Shown here: piece after piece, positions 17,188 through 24,358 of the stretch
How positions within the stretch are numbered: position 1 is the stretch's first letter
How the letters are laid out: every line of letters begins with the position of its first letter
Assembly (NCBI GenBank): GCA_015064285.1
Contig: SVSN01000026.1
Span: forward strand, 1 to 34,407
Source: Oscillospiraceae bacterium
GTDB taxonomy: Bacteria > Bacillota > Clostridia > Oscillospirales > CAG-272
DNA length: 34,407 bases
Direction of reading: 5' to 3'
Program-made: the position numbers and the translations under genes
The notes under the pieces: model-generated
The model's input: the letters and a program-made list of their open reading frames with translations, nothing else
What the model was told of the DNA's origin: nothing
Database searches by the model: none

Positions 17188-18294
17188 TTATTTACCTGTG
17201 ATATTTTCACCTGCGATGGCTGCCAGTCCGTACCGCAGCGCCCGCATGGCGGTTTCCCGTTCTACGGAATCCTTTGAGGTCAGCGCAGGTTCCAGAGACC
17301 GATAAAAGGCGCCTCTGATTCCGCTGTCCGCCGCCAGTGCCTGCAGATTGAGAGAAGGTACCGTTTCGTCCTCTGTTTTCAGGCAGAACAATCCCTGGTT
17401 TCCCAGCAGATCCGGATTGATGACCAGTCCTTCCGCCGTGGTTCCCGTAAACCGCAGCTGAAGCAGAACATCTTCACCGTACTTTTTTTCCGCAATCCAG
17501 TGTTCCGCCAGCGTCCGCACTTCTTCCATGGTAACACACCCGGAAACGTCCAGCGAACCGGTTTCATACCGCCTCTTGGAAAAACGTACCCGCTTCATCC
17601 GCACAACTGACTGGCTGCCGTCTTTGTCAATCTCCACCACACAGGCACCTTTCGGCCCTGTTTCGGTAAAATTCCGTGGTTCCAGACAGCCGCAATACGC
17701 CCATCTTTCTCCGGCTTTCGGCGGGTTGTGCCAGTGCCCCAGTGCTGCGTAATCAGCACCGAATGCCCGGAGATCCGCTTCTTTCAAGGGCCCGCTTGAA
17801 CTGTCCGTCAGCAGATCACAGTGACAAACCAGCAGATTGATCTGCGCCGGATCTGTCACACTTCTGCCCCGCAGCAGATTATCATACAGGTTTTTATCGG
17901 AAAAACCGTATCCCCAGACCGTCAGATTCAGTTCCGGAAAAGAAACACTGTCCAGCTTCGGTTCCCGGAAAACATGCACATTATCGGGAAACACCGTCCG
18001 GCGCCATACGCTGTCCGTGCCTGCATAATCATGGTTGCCGGGAGCAATACAGATATGTCCTTCGAATTTTTCAAATTCCTGCACCATCAGCCGTACGGTT
18101 TCCCGGGTCACATACTGGTTGTCAAAGATATCCCCCGCCATCAGAATCACATCCATGCCGTACATCCGGGCATAGGTCATCATCGAGGTAAAGGCAGCCC
18201 GCATCTCGTTTTTCCGGATCTGTGCCTGTCTCTCGTCCAGGGAAGCAAACGCCGTATCCAGATGCAGGTCGCCCGTATGTAATACTTTCAGCAT
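17188..18294 (-). CDS. SbcD/YhaO-like metallophosphoesterase DNA nuclease
   Basis: This encodes 368 residues from the ATG at 18294, which has AAAGGA at seven bases; an upstream open frame of 71 codons overlaps the promoter and was rejected. The calcineurin-like metal site is complete: HTGDLHLD at the start, MAGDIFDN, PGNHDY, LVCHCD and LGHWH. The C-terminal 120 residues are the capping and partner-binding region. Together with the ATPase gene that follows after 31 bases it forms a YhaO-YhaN pair related to SbcD-SbcC and Mre11-Rad50, expected to process DNA ends or hairpins. It has a near-consensus promoter divergent from that of rbfA. Confidence 0.88.
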   Translation of the reverse strand: MLKVLHTGDLHLDTAFASLDERQAQIRKNEMRAAFTSMMTYARMYGMDVILMAGDIFDNQYVTRETVRLMVQEFEKFEGHICIAPGNHDYAGTDSVWRRTVFPDNVHVFREPKLDSVSFPELNLTVWGYGFSDKNLYDNLLRGRSVTDPAQINLLVCHCDLLTDSSSGPLKEADLRAFGADYAALGHWHNPPKAGERWAYCGCLEPRNFTETGPKGACVVEIDKDGSQSVVRMKRVRFSKRRYETGSLDVSGCVTMEEVRTLAEHWIAEKKYGEDVLLQLRFTGTTAEGLVINPDLLGNQGLFCLKTEDETVPSLNLQALAADSGIRGAFYRSLEPALTSKDSVERETAMRALRYGLAAIAGENITGK

Positions 18295-18374
18295 ACAGGA
18301 TTCCTTTTTGCTTTTTTCGAGTGATACAGTATGTACACACACTTTTTTCATAGGCGTATACTCATACATTTTAT

Positions 18375-18403
18375 AGTATAACACATTTTCCGACAGGAAG
18401 CAA
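18375..18403 (-). promoter_or_regulatory. Sigma-A promoter of the SbcD/YhaO-like gene
   Basis: On the minus strand TTGCTT and TATACT are separated by 17 bases, with TGT just before the -10 as an extended element. The leader to the ATG at 18294 is about 75 bases and contains no evident attenuator. Confidence 0.75.
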
Positions 18404-18524
18404 GAGGAACTTTCCAGGTTCTTTCCATTTTTCTTGAAATCTGAAACTATTTTCTTTTCAGAGTGGTCAGAAACACCTGTCGGAACCATACGGAGACAAA
18501 ACACCAAAAAGTCCCCTGTGCCTC

Positions 18525-18553
18525 TTGCATCACCATCAAAAATATGCTATAAT
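18525..18553 (+). promoter_or_regulatory. Sigma-A promoter of rbfA-nrnA-truB
   Basis: TTGCAT at 18525-18530 and TATAAT at 18548-18553 are 17 bases apart, with TGC immediately before the -10. This shows that rbfA is not part of an infB operon here but starts its own unit. Confidence 0.82.
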
Positions 18554-18595
18554 AAAATACTAAGTTTCTATTTATTATTGAATTGCGAGGTACCC

Positions 18596-18991
18596 ATGCC
18601 CAGATACAGAAGAAACCGGATCAATGAATCCGTGACAGAAGAGGTCTCCGCCATCCTGCGGGAGGTCAAGGATCCCCGGGTAGCCGGCGCTCTGATGACC
18701 ATCACCGGCAGCGATGTGACCGCAGACCTGAAATTCGCCAAAATCTATTATTCGGTATACGGTGAATTCACCGAAGAAGAAGAAAAAGAACTGAAAAAAG
18801 GGCTCCGCTCCGTTTCATCCTTTATCCGCAGCCAGCTGGCCCAGCGCCTGAATCTGCGGATCACCCCGGAGCTTTCTTTCATCCGTGACAACGGTGTAAA
18901 GCACGGTGCGGACATTGCCGCCATCCTGAAAACGCTGGAAGACAAGCGGACGGACACAGAAGTACAGGAGGAGGAAGATGATGATGAATGA
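18596..18991 (+). CDS. rbfA: Ribosome-binding factor A
   Basis: This encodes 131 residues from the ATG at 18596 (MPRYRRNRINESV), preceded by GAGG. The open frame to 18434 would run through the promoter and is rejected. The KH-type fold is recognisable in EVSAILREVKDPRV, MTITGSDVTADLKFAKIYYS and LRITPELSFIRDNG. RbfA assists late maturation of the 30S subunit near the 16S rRNA 5' end. The C-terminal dozen residues are strongly acidic. The gene overlaps nrnA by 14 bases, consistent with coupling. In most Firmicutes it follows infB; here it is preceded by a divergent nuclease operon. Confidence 0.95.
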   Translation: MPRYRRNRINESVTEEVSAILREVKDPRVAGALMTITGSDVTADLKFAKIYYSVYGEFTEEEEKELKKGLRSVSSFIRSQLAQRLNLRITPELSFIRDNGVKHGADIAAILKTLEDKRTDTEVQEEEDDDE

Positions 18992-20048
18992 CGGACAGTT
19001 CACCATGGCGGCGGAAGAAGAACAGTTCCCTGCCATTTCTCTGGAAGAAATCTGCGATATCATCGAAAGCTCTCCCCGGATGCTGATTCTGACCCATGTA
19101 AACCCGGACGGAGACTGCATCGGTTCCGCCTTTGCCCTGAAGCTTCTGGTGGAAGCAGCCGGCGGCAGCGCACGCTGCGTGAACCCCACTGAGCTGCCCA
19201 AGAGACTGCGTTTTCTCATGAGCGGTCAGGACGACATGATCTTTGCGGAAGACGAATCCACCGAAGAATACGACGTGATCTGCGCCGTGGACGTGGCCTC
19301 TCCCATGCAGCTGGGAGATCTGGGCCGTATCATGGATCAGGTGGACTTCATGATCGACCACCACGGTGTGGGCACCCATTTTGCCCCCTGGTTTGTAGAC
19401 GAAACTGCCTCTGCTGCGGGGGAAATTGTGTATGACATTTACGCCACCCTGGCTGCCAGAGGTCACTTTACCGCCTGTCCCGATGCCGCACGACGGATCT
19501 ACGCCGCCATGGTATCGGACACCGGCAGCTTCAAGTTCTCCAACACCACCCCCAAGACCCATCTGATCGCGGCGGATCTGGTGAACATCATCAACACGGC
19601 GGAAGACGGCGGCATGGACACCTCCGATGTATGCCGGAGCCTGTTCGGACAGCGCACCCTGAAGGAACTGACCGCCCAGATGCTGGCCATCCAGAACCTG
19701 CATTTCTATGAAGAAGGTTCTCTGGGTGTGGTGGTCTTTACCCAGCAGATGCTCTCAGACGCCGGACTGACGGAAGAAGAAATCGGCAATGTCGTGGATA
19801 CGCCCCGCGGGGTAGAAGGGGTTCTTGTAGGCCTCTCCATCCGGCAGACGGCGGCAGATCCCCGGCAGTACAAGGTTTCCTCCCGTGCCAATGTGGAATG
19901 TGACGTATCCGCGGTCTGCGCATCCTTCGGCGGCGGCGGGCATGTACGGGCTGCGGGCTGCACCGTGGAAGCGGACTCCGTGGAAGAAGCGGAAGCCATG
20001 GTCATCGGTGCCTTTGCCGAAGCGGTCAGAAACTATAAAAATCAGTAA
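18978..20048 (+). CDS. nrnA: NrnA-type DHH phosphoesterase (oligoribonuclease / pAp phosphatase)
   Basis: This 356-residue DHH-DHHA1 protein degrades nanoRNA and dephosphorylates 3'-phosphoadenosine 5'-phosphate. Metal-binding motifs are NPDGDCIGSA, AVDVASPMQLGD, the DHH triad in IDHHGVG, and SDTGSFKFSNT; the C-terminal DHHA1 glycine-rich segment is FGGGGHVRAAG. There are three successive ATG codons at 18978, 18981 and 18984 behind AGGAGGAGG, so the exact start is not determined. It follows rbfA with overlap and precedes truB by 15 bases, a conserved Firmicutes order. Confidence 0.93.
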   Translation: MMMNDGQFTMAAEEEQFPAISLEEICDIIESSPRMLILTHVNPDGDCIGSAFALKLLVEAAGGSARCVNPTELPKRLRFLMSGQDDMIFAEDESTEEYDVICAVDVASPMQLGDLGRIMDQVDFMIDHHGVGTHFAPWFVDETASAAGEIVYDIYATLAARGHFTACPDAARRIYAAMVSDTGSFKFSNTTPKTHLIAADLVNIINTAEDGGMDTSDVCRSLFGQRTLKELTAQMLAIQNLHFYEEGSLGVVVFTQQMLSDAGLTEEEIGNVVDTPRGVEGVLVGLSIRQTAADPRQYKVSSRANVECDVSAVCASFGGGGHVRAAGCTVEADSVEEAEAMVIGAFAEAVRNYKNQ

Positions 20049-20063
20049 AGCGAGGACGACACA

Positions 20064-20996
20064 GTGGGAAAATCCAAACCGGCTGAGGTATCCGGCATTC
20101 TGATCGTACACAAGCACGCGGGCTGCACCTCCCACAACATCATCTCCATGTGCCGCCGCCTGTACCAGACCACACAGGTGGGTCACACAGGCACGCTGGA
20201 TCCCATGGCCACGGGGGTACTGCCCATTCTGATCGGCCGGGCGGTAAAAGCCTCGGATTATGTGATGGCGGAGGACAAGCGGTACATTGCGGAAATGGAG
20301 CTTGGGTACACCACAAACACGGAAGACTCCACCGGAGAAGTGCTGACACGGCACGAAGGTGCTCTGCCGGATGCGGAAACGGTACAAGAAGTCTGCGCCC
20401 GGTTCACAGGAACGATTGCCCAGGTGCCGCCCATGTATTCCGCACTGAAGGTAGGCGGCCGCAAGCTGGTGGATCTGGCCAGAGAAGGGGTGGAGGTGGA
20501 AAGAGAGCCACGGATGGTGGAAATCATGTCCCTCTCCTGCGACCCCATCCCGGAAGAAGACGGCAGTGTGCGCCGGTACCGGCTGGATGTAAGCTGTTCC
20601 AAGGGAACCTACATCCGTACCCTTTGTGCGGACATCGGTAAGGCGCTGGGCTGCGGTGCGGTGATGAGCGCCCTGACCCGGGTACGTACCGGCGGCTACA
20701 CCATTGAAGAAGCCTACACCATCGATCAGCTGAACGAAATGACTTATGAAGAGCGCCTGACCCTGCCCCGGCCGGTGGAAACCCTGTTCACCGATCTGCC
20801 GGAGGCGAATGTGTCAGATTTTTATGCCAAGCTGGTCCGCGGCGGCACGGAGCTGTATCAGAAGCGGCTTCACGTGGATCTGGAACCGGGACAGCTGATC
20901 CGTCTGCGGCATAAAGGGGAGTTTTTCGCCCTGGGCAAAGCGGATGTGATGGACGGGCAGAAAGTTATCCGGCCGGAAAAGCTGTTTGTGCTGTAA
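20064..20996 (+). CDS. truB: tRNA pseudouridine-55 synthase
   Basis: This encodes 310 residues starting at GTG (20064) behind a GAGG site; the first residues GKSKPAEVSG lead directly into the conserved GILIVHKHAG block. The catalytic aspartate is Asp46 in HTGTLDPMATG. KRYIAEMELG, PMYSALKVGGRKL and CSKGTYIRTLCADIG are further TruB motifs, and the C-terminal 60 residues resemble the PUA-like extension. The enzyme makes pseudouridine 55 in the T-psi-C loop of tRNA. The usual downstream ribF is absent; a PHP-domain gene follows instead. Confidence 0.95.
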   Translation: MGKSKPAEVSGILIVHKHAGCTSHNIISMCRRLYQTTQVGHTGTLDPMATGVLPILIGRAVKASDYVMAEDKRYIAEMELGYTTNTEDSTGEVLTRHEGALPDAETVQEVCARFTGTIAQVPPMYSALKVGGRKLVDLAREGVEVEREPRMVEIMSLSCDPIPEEDGSVRRYRLDVSCSKGTYIRTLCADIGKALGCGAVMSALTRVRTGGYTIEEAYTIDQLNEMTYEERLTLPRPVETLFTDLPEANVSDFYAKLVRGGTELYQKRLHVDLEPGQLIRLRHKGEFFALGKADVMDGQKVIRPEKLFVL

Positions 20997-21052
20997 AGCC
21001 CAAACCGGCACACGGCAAACTGTATTACTCAATCAATCACGAGGAAAAAATC

Positions 21053-21949
21053 ATGTATATCGACAACAAAGGCCGCAAGTGGTTCAAAGGGAATCTGCAT
21101 ATGCATACCACCGAATCCGACGGGGCGCTGACCCCTGCCGAAGCGGCTGCACTGTATGCGGAAAACGGCTACGACTTTATTGCCCGTACCGATCACTGGA
21201 AGGTAGGGCCGGCGGATGAATTTGACTGCCTGCTCTGCCTGACCGGGTGCGAATACAACATCGGTGCCCGTCCCTCCGAAGGGGTTTACCACATCGTCGG
21301 CGTGGGGATGGAAGCCGATCCCCAGCTCCGCAGAGGCACACCGGAAAATCCCCTGACCGGACAGGAAATCGTGGAAACCATCCACCGTTTCGGCGGGATT
21401 GCCATCATCGCCCATCCGGCATGGAGCCTGAACACCCCGGAACAGATTCTTGCCATTCACAGGGAGACACCCTTTGACATGACCGAAATCTACAACTCCA
21501 CCTCCGATATGCCCCGGAACTGCCGTCCCTACAGCGGGCTGATCACCGATATGCTGGCCTCTGCGGGCACATACCTGCCTCTGGGTGCCGCAGACGACTC
21601 CCACCTGTACGCACCGTGGGACCGCTGCCGCAGCTTTATCTGGGTGCAGGCGGAAACCTGTACCAGAGAAGCCATTCTCGATGCCATCCGTGCAGGCAGA
21701 TTCTACGCCTCCCAGGGTCCCCGTCTGGAAGTACGTTTTGAAGACGGTAAGATTCTGGTGGACTGCGATCCGGTGGATGAAATTGTGTACTATTCGGACG
21801 CCGTATGGACAAACCACCGCTCCGATGTGGGCACCGGCCTGACCCACGGGGAATATACCCCCGCCGCCCTTGACACATTCATCCGAGTGGAAGTAAAGGA
21901 CAAAGACGGGAACTACGGATGGAGCCAGTATATTCCAATTCAGAAATAA
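21053..21949 (+). CDS. PHP-domain metal-dependent phosphoesterase
   Basis: This 298-residue protein begins with the PHP signature GNLHMHTTESDG and continues with YDFIARTDHW, GCEYNI, IAIIAHPAW and the DDSH motif in LGAADDSHLY. These supply the His and Asp ligands of a trinuclear metal site. Family members include histidinol-phosphate phosphatases, 3',5'-nucleotide phosphatases and DNA polymerase accessory domains; the substrate cannot be chosen from sequence. The last 80 residues form an extra beta-rich domain. The start at 21053 has GAGG. It follows truB by 56 bases without a terminator and is the last gene of the unit; its stop codon lies at the edge of the structured repeat element. Confidence 0.85.
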   Translation: MYIDNKGRKWFKGNLHMHTTESDGALTPAEAAALYAENGYDFIARTDHWKVGPADEFDCLLCLTGCEYNIGARPSEGVYHIVGVGMEADPQLRRGTPENPLTGQEIVETIHRFGGIAIIAHPAWSLNTPEQILAIHRETPFDMTEIYNSTSDMPRNCRPYSGLITDMLASAGTYLPLGAADDSHLYAPWDRCRSFIWVQAETCTREAILDAIRAGRFYASQGPRLEVRFEDGKILVDCDPVDEIVYYSDAVWTNHRSDVGTGLTHGEYTPAALDTFIRVEVKDKDGNYGWSQYIPIQK

Positions 21950-21954
21950 GAATT

Positions 21955-22184
21955 ATGTCAATGATGATTAACTAATCTGTTCGCAAAAGGGAAACGCGGC
22001 TTTTTGAAAAAAGCCTGGCAAAAACTTTAAAAAGGATTTTTGCAGAATGGAGCCCCTGCAATTCCATGTGCCATTGGATATTGTATATCCAAGACCCAAG
22101 AAATAGTGAAGTGAGCTCGCAGGTACCAAGCCTGCTCGCCGTAGCCGGTTTCCGATTGCAGGATATAGTTAATCATCGGTTACT
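21955..22184. repeat. Structured intergenic element with 12-base inverted termini (MITE-like or ncRNA)
   Basis: GATGATTAACTA at 21963-21974 and its exact inverse TAGTTAATCATC at 22166-22177 frame about 200 bases without a coding frame. An identical 8-mer, TAAGAATT, lies just outside each end (21947-21954 and 22185-22192), as a target-site duplication would. Inside are several compact hairpins: GGCTTTT/AAAAGCC (21998-22015), GCAAAAA/TTTTTGC (22018-22043), TGCAG/CTGCA (22041-22060), TTGGATAT/ATATCCAA (22074-22092) and GCAGG/CCTGC (22119-22135). A small non-autonomous element or a structured RNA would both fit. The 8-mer is AT-rich and related to other post-stop repeats in the window, so the duplication reading is tentative. 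Confidence 0.55.
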
Positions 22185-22195
22185 TAAGAATTTCC

Positions 22196-22263
22196 AAAAA
22201 CAGCAGAGCGTTCCGACATCGACAGACTTTTGATTCTGTCAGGTGCAGAAACGCTCTGTTTTT
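22196..22263. terminator. Large bidirectional terminator with nested hairpin
   Basis: An outer stem pairs AAAAACAG plus AGCGTT with AACGCTCTGTTTTT, interrupted by a three-base bulge (CAG), and encloses a second hairpin GACAGA/TCTGTC. T runs flank it on both strands, so it can end both the PHP-gene transcript (plus) and the nifS-nifU transcript (minus), which converge here. Confidence 0.8.
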
Positions 22264-22441
22264 ATCAGATTCTGTATGGGAACGACTCCCGATTCATCCG
22301 TCTGACAGGCCTGATACCTGAATGCATGAAGTGTATCGTATTCTGTATTGTTTACAGCGGCCGTATCATGAGCGGACGACTCCCGAACCGTTCCCGGAGA
22401 TTACCGGCGGTACAGTCATACTCTGTCTTCCCCATCATTTT
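22264..22441. other. Non-coding remainder of the 22 kb gap
   Basis: No convincing gene or promoter is seen. The 11-mer ACGACTCCCGA occurs twice (22282-22292 and 22376-22386), and ATTCTGTAT recurs near both copies. The stretch may be the decayed remains of a duplicated sequence. Confidence 0.4.
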
Positions 22442-22473
22442 AATTCTTAATTCATAATTCTCAATTCTTAATT
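22442..22473. repeat. A/T-rich direct repeat at the nifU stop codon
   Basis: AATTCTTAATT occurs twice, 21 bases apart (22442-22452 and 22463-22473), and the second copy runs into the nifU stop codon. Read on the coding strand it is TAATTAAGAATT followed by variants of GAATTATG. Similar sequence follows the stop codon of the PHP gene. Confidence 0.6.
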
Positions 22474-22924
22474 AGACATGGCAGTGGTCGCAGCTGGCTT
22501 CCTTGAACTGTTCCGGGTCGTATTCGATACCGTTTTTGTCGTAGTAATCCTTGATGGCGGCCTTCACCGCTTCTTCCGCCAGAACGGAACAGTGCACCTT
22601 ATGGGGCGGAAGACCACCCAGTGCTTCCACCACGGCTTTATTGGTCAGCTCCAGCGCCTTGTCCAGCGGCTGTCCCTTGATCAGCTCCGTGGCCATGCTG
22701 CTGGAAGCGATAGCGGAACCGCATCCGAAAGTATTGAACTTCACATCACTGATAATCCCGTCCTCGATCTGCAGATATATCTTCATAATATCGCCGCATT
22801 TGGCGTTGCCCACTTCGCCCACACCGGAGGCGTTTTCCAGTTCGCCCACGTTCCGGGGATGCAGAAAGTGTTCCATCACTTCGGGGCTGTAGAGGGGGTT
22901 ATTGCTTGTCAGATTGATAGCCAT
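22472..22924 (-). CDS. nifU: NifU/IscU-type iron-sulfur cluster scaffold
   Basis: This 150-residue scaffold receives sulfur from the cysteine desulfurase and assembles Fe-S clusters. The three ligand cysteines are Cys43 (AKCGDIM, with the conserved Asp45), Cys68 (FGCGSAIASSS) and Cys112 (HCSVLAEEA). The C-terminus adds an unusual CDHCHV ending with Cys145 and Cys148. The ATG at 22924 has AAAGGA upstream. It lies 62 bases after nifS, in the same direction, and forms the common clostridial NifS-NifU pair controlled by the divergent Rrf2 gene. Confidence 0.94.
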   Translation of the reverse strand: MAINLTSNNPLYSPEVMEHFLHPRNVGELENASGVGEVGNAKCGDIMKIYLQIEDGIISDVKFNTFGCGSAIASSSMATELIKGQPLDKALELTNKAVVEALGGLPPHKVHCSVLAEEAVKAAIKDYYDKNGIEYDPEQFKEASCDHCHV

Positions 22925-22986
22925 ATTGTATCCTTTCCTGCCTATGGCAGATTACATTCGTTTGGACTTCGTGAATTTCACAGGGT

Positions 22987-24177
22987 TCAGCCGAGAATAT
23001 GCTTTGCTTTCCCGGATTCCAGATCCTTCCACACCGGGGAGATGCTGCGGAGATATTCTACCACCTGGGGCAGAATCTCACAGATTTTTTCCACATCTTC
23101 CATGGTGTTCTCTCCGGACAGGGTCAGTCTGAGGGAGCCGTGCGCCACCTCATGAGGCCGTCCGATAGCCAGCAGCACATGGCTGGGATCCAGGGATCCG
23201 GAGGTGCAGGCGGAACCGGAGGATGCCTCGATGCCGTTGGCATCCAGCAGGAGCAGCAGGCTCTCCCCCTCGATGCCTTCAAAGCACAGGTTCACATTCC
23301 CCGGCAGCCGGTTTTTCCGGTCCCCGTTCAGAGCGCTGTAAGGAATTTCCGTCAGCCTGTCAATCAGCGTTTCCCGCAGACTCAGCAGGTGTGCAGTTTT
23401 TTCTTCTTTCTCCCGTACGGCATCCTCGAGGGCTGTGACCATGGCCAGGATTCCCGGCAGGTTTTCCGTTCCGGCTCTTTTACCCCGTTCCTGCGCACCG
23501 CCGCTGATCAGCGTATAGGGTACCACACCCCGCTTCACAATCAGTGCACCCACGCCCTTCGGCCCATGGAATTTGTGGGCGGACAGGGACAGCAGGTCAA
23601 TTTTTTCCCCCGCGAAATCCACATCCAGAATGCCCACAGCCTGTACCGCATCGGTATGGAACAGCACCTTTTTCTCTGCGCAGATTTCACCGATTTCCCG
23701 GATGGGCTGGATGGTACCGATTTCATTGTTTGCGTACATCACGGATACCAGCGCCGTCTCCGGAGTAATGGCTTCCCGCAGTTCTTCTACCCGTACCAGT
23801 CCGTCTTCGTGGACATCCAGCAGGGTGACACGGATGCTCAGTTCCTTTTCCAGCTGCTGCAGAGTGTGCAGAACTGCATGGTGCTCAAATCTGGTGGAGA
23901 TCACATGATTCTTCCCTTTTTTCAGACCTGCCATTACAGCGGTGCGGATCGCCTGGTTGTCGGATTCGCTTCCGCCGGAGGTGAAGTACACTTCCCTTGG
24001 TTCGCAGTGGAGCAGAGCCGCCATTCTTGCTCTGGCTTCTTCCAGTGCGGCTTTGGCGTTTTGGCCGGTGATATGCAGACTGGAGGGATTTCCCCACAGG
24101 CTTCCGGCAGCGTTCATATAGGTACGCAGAGCGTTTTCACTCATGCGGGTCGTAGCAGCATTGTCAGCGTATATCAT
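22987..24177 (-). CDS. nifS: NifS/IscS-type cysteine desulfurase
   Basis: This 396-residue PLP enzyme converts cysteine to alanine and passes the persulfide sulfur to NifU. It starts with the typical IYADNAATT, has TSGGSESDN and EHHAVLH, and carries the PLP lysine Lys202 in SAHKFHGPKG. The active cysteine is Cys324 in SGSACTSG, on the long flexible loop typical of group I enzymes. The ATG at 24177 has GGGAGG. The gene has a near-consensus promoter overlapped by TAGGAATT motifs, so it is likely repressed by the adjacent Rrf2 regulator when Fe-S clusters are sufficient. Confidence 0.95.
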   Translation of the reverse strand: MIYADNAATTRMSENALRTYMNAAGSLWGNPSSLHITGQNAKAALEEARARMAALLHCEPREVYFTSGGSESDNQAIRTAVMAGLKKGKNHVISTRFEHHAVLHTLQQLEKELSIRVTLLDVHEDGLVRVEELREAITPETALVSVMYANNEIGTIQPIREIGEICAEKKVLFHTDAVQAVGILDVDFAGEKIDLLSLSAHKFHGPKGVGALIVKRGVVPYTLISGGAQERGKRAGTENLPGILAMVTALEDAVREKEEKTAHLLSLRETLIDRLTEIPYSALNGDRKNRLPGNVNLCFEGIEGESLLLLLDANGIEASSGSACTSGSLDPSHVLLAIGRPHEVAHGSLRLTLSGENTMEDVEKICEILPQVVEYLRSISPVWKDLESGKAKHILG

Positions 24178-24201
24178 AAATGTTCCTCCCGGTTTTATTT
24201 T

Positions 24202-24304
24202 CCTATTCTTTCTGTAGGAATTTTAGCACAGTATTCCCACTTTGTCAATAGGAATTACAAAAAAACTTCTTGATTTTTTTGCAAAGCAGTCTCTTGAATT
24301 CCTA
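24202..24304. promoter_or_regulatory. Triple TAGGAATT operator between nifS and the Rrf2 gene
   Basis: The 8-mer TAGGAATT occurs at 24215-24222 and 24249-24256 and, inverted, at 24297-24304. Each copy has a partial inverted partner: CCTA at 24202-24205 faces the first, and ATTCC at 24233-24237 faces the second. The ATTCC...GGAAT arrangement resembles known Rrf2-family targets such as that of CymR. All three copies fall on or next to promoter hexamers of the two divergent genes. Binding by the neighbouring Rrf2 protein is inferred. Confidence 0.65.
24220..24248 (-). promoter_or_regulatory. Sigma-A promoter of nifS-nifU
   Basis: On the minus strand TTGACA (24243-24248) and TAAAAT (24220-24225) are 17 bases apart, with TGC before the -10. 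One TAGGAATT copy overlaps the -10 and another abuts the -35, so a bound repressor would block the polymerase. Confidence 0.85.
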
Positions 24305-24322
24305 CAAGTTTTGTGGTAAAAT
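24294..24322 (+). promoter_or_regulatory. Sigma-A promoter of the Rrf2 gene
   Basis: TTGAAT at 24294-24299 and TAAAAT at 24317-24322 are 17 bases apart. The inverted TAGGAATT copy at 24297-24304 overlaps the -35, which suggests autoregulation. Confidence 0.75.
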
Positions 24323-24358
24323 AAACATACTGTATCAACAAACCGGAGGTATCAGCAT

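Noticed and set aside
18295-18507. 71-codon N-terminal extension of the SbcD/YhaO-like protein
   Set aside because: It would run upstream of a near-consensus promoter for the gene itself, and family members begin at the MLKVLHTGDLH position, which has a good ribosome-binding site.
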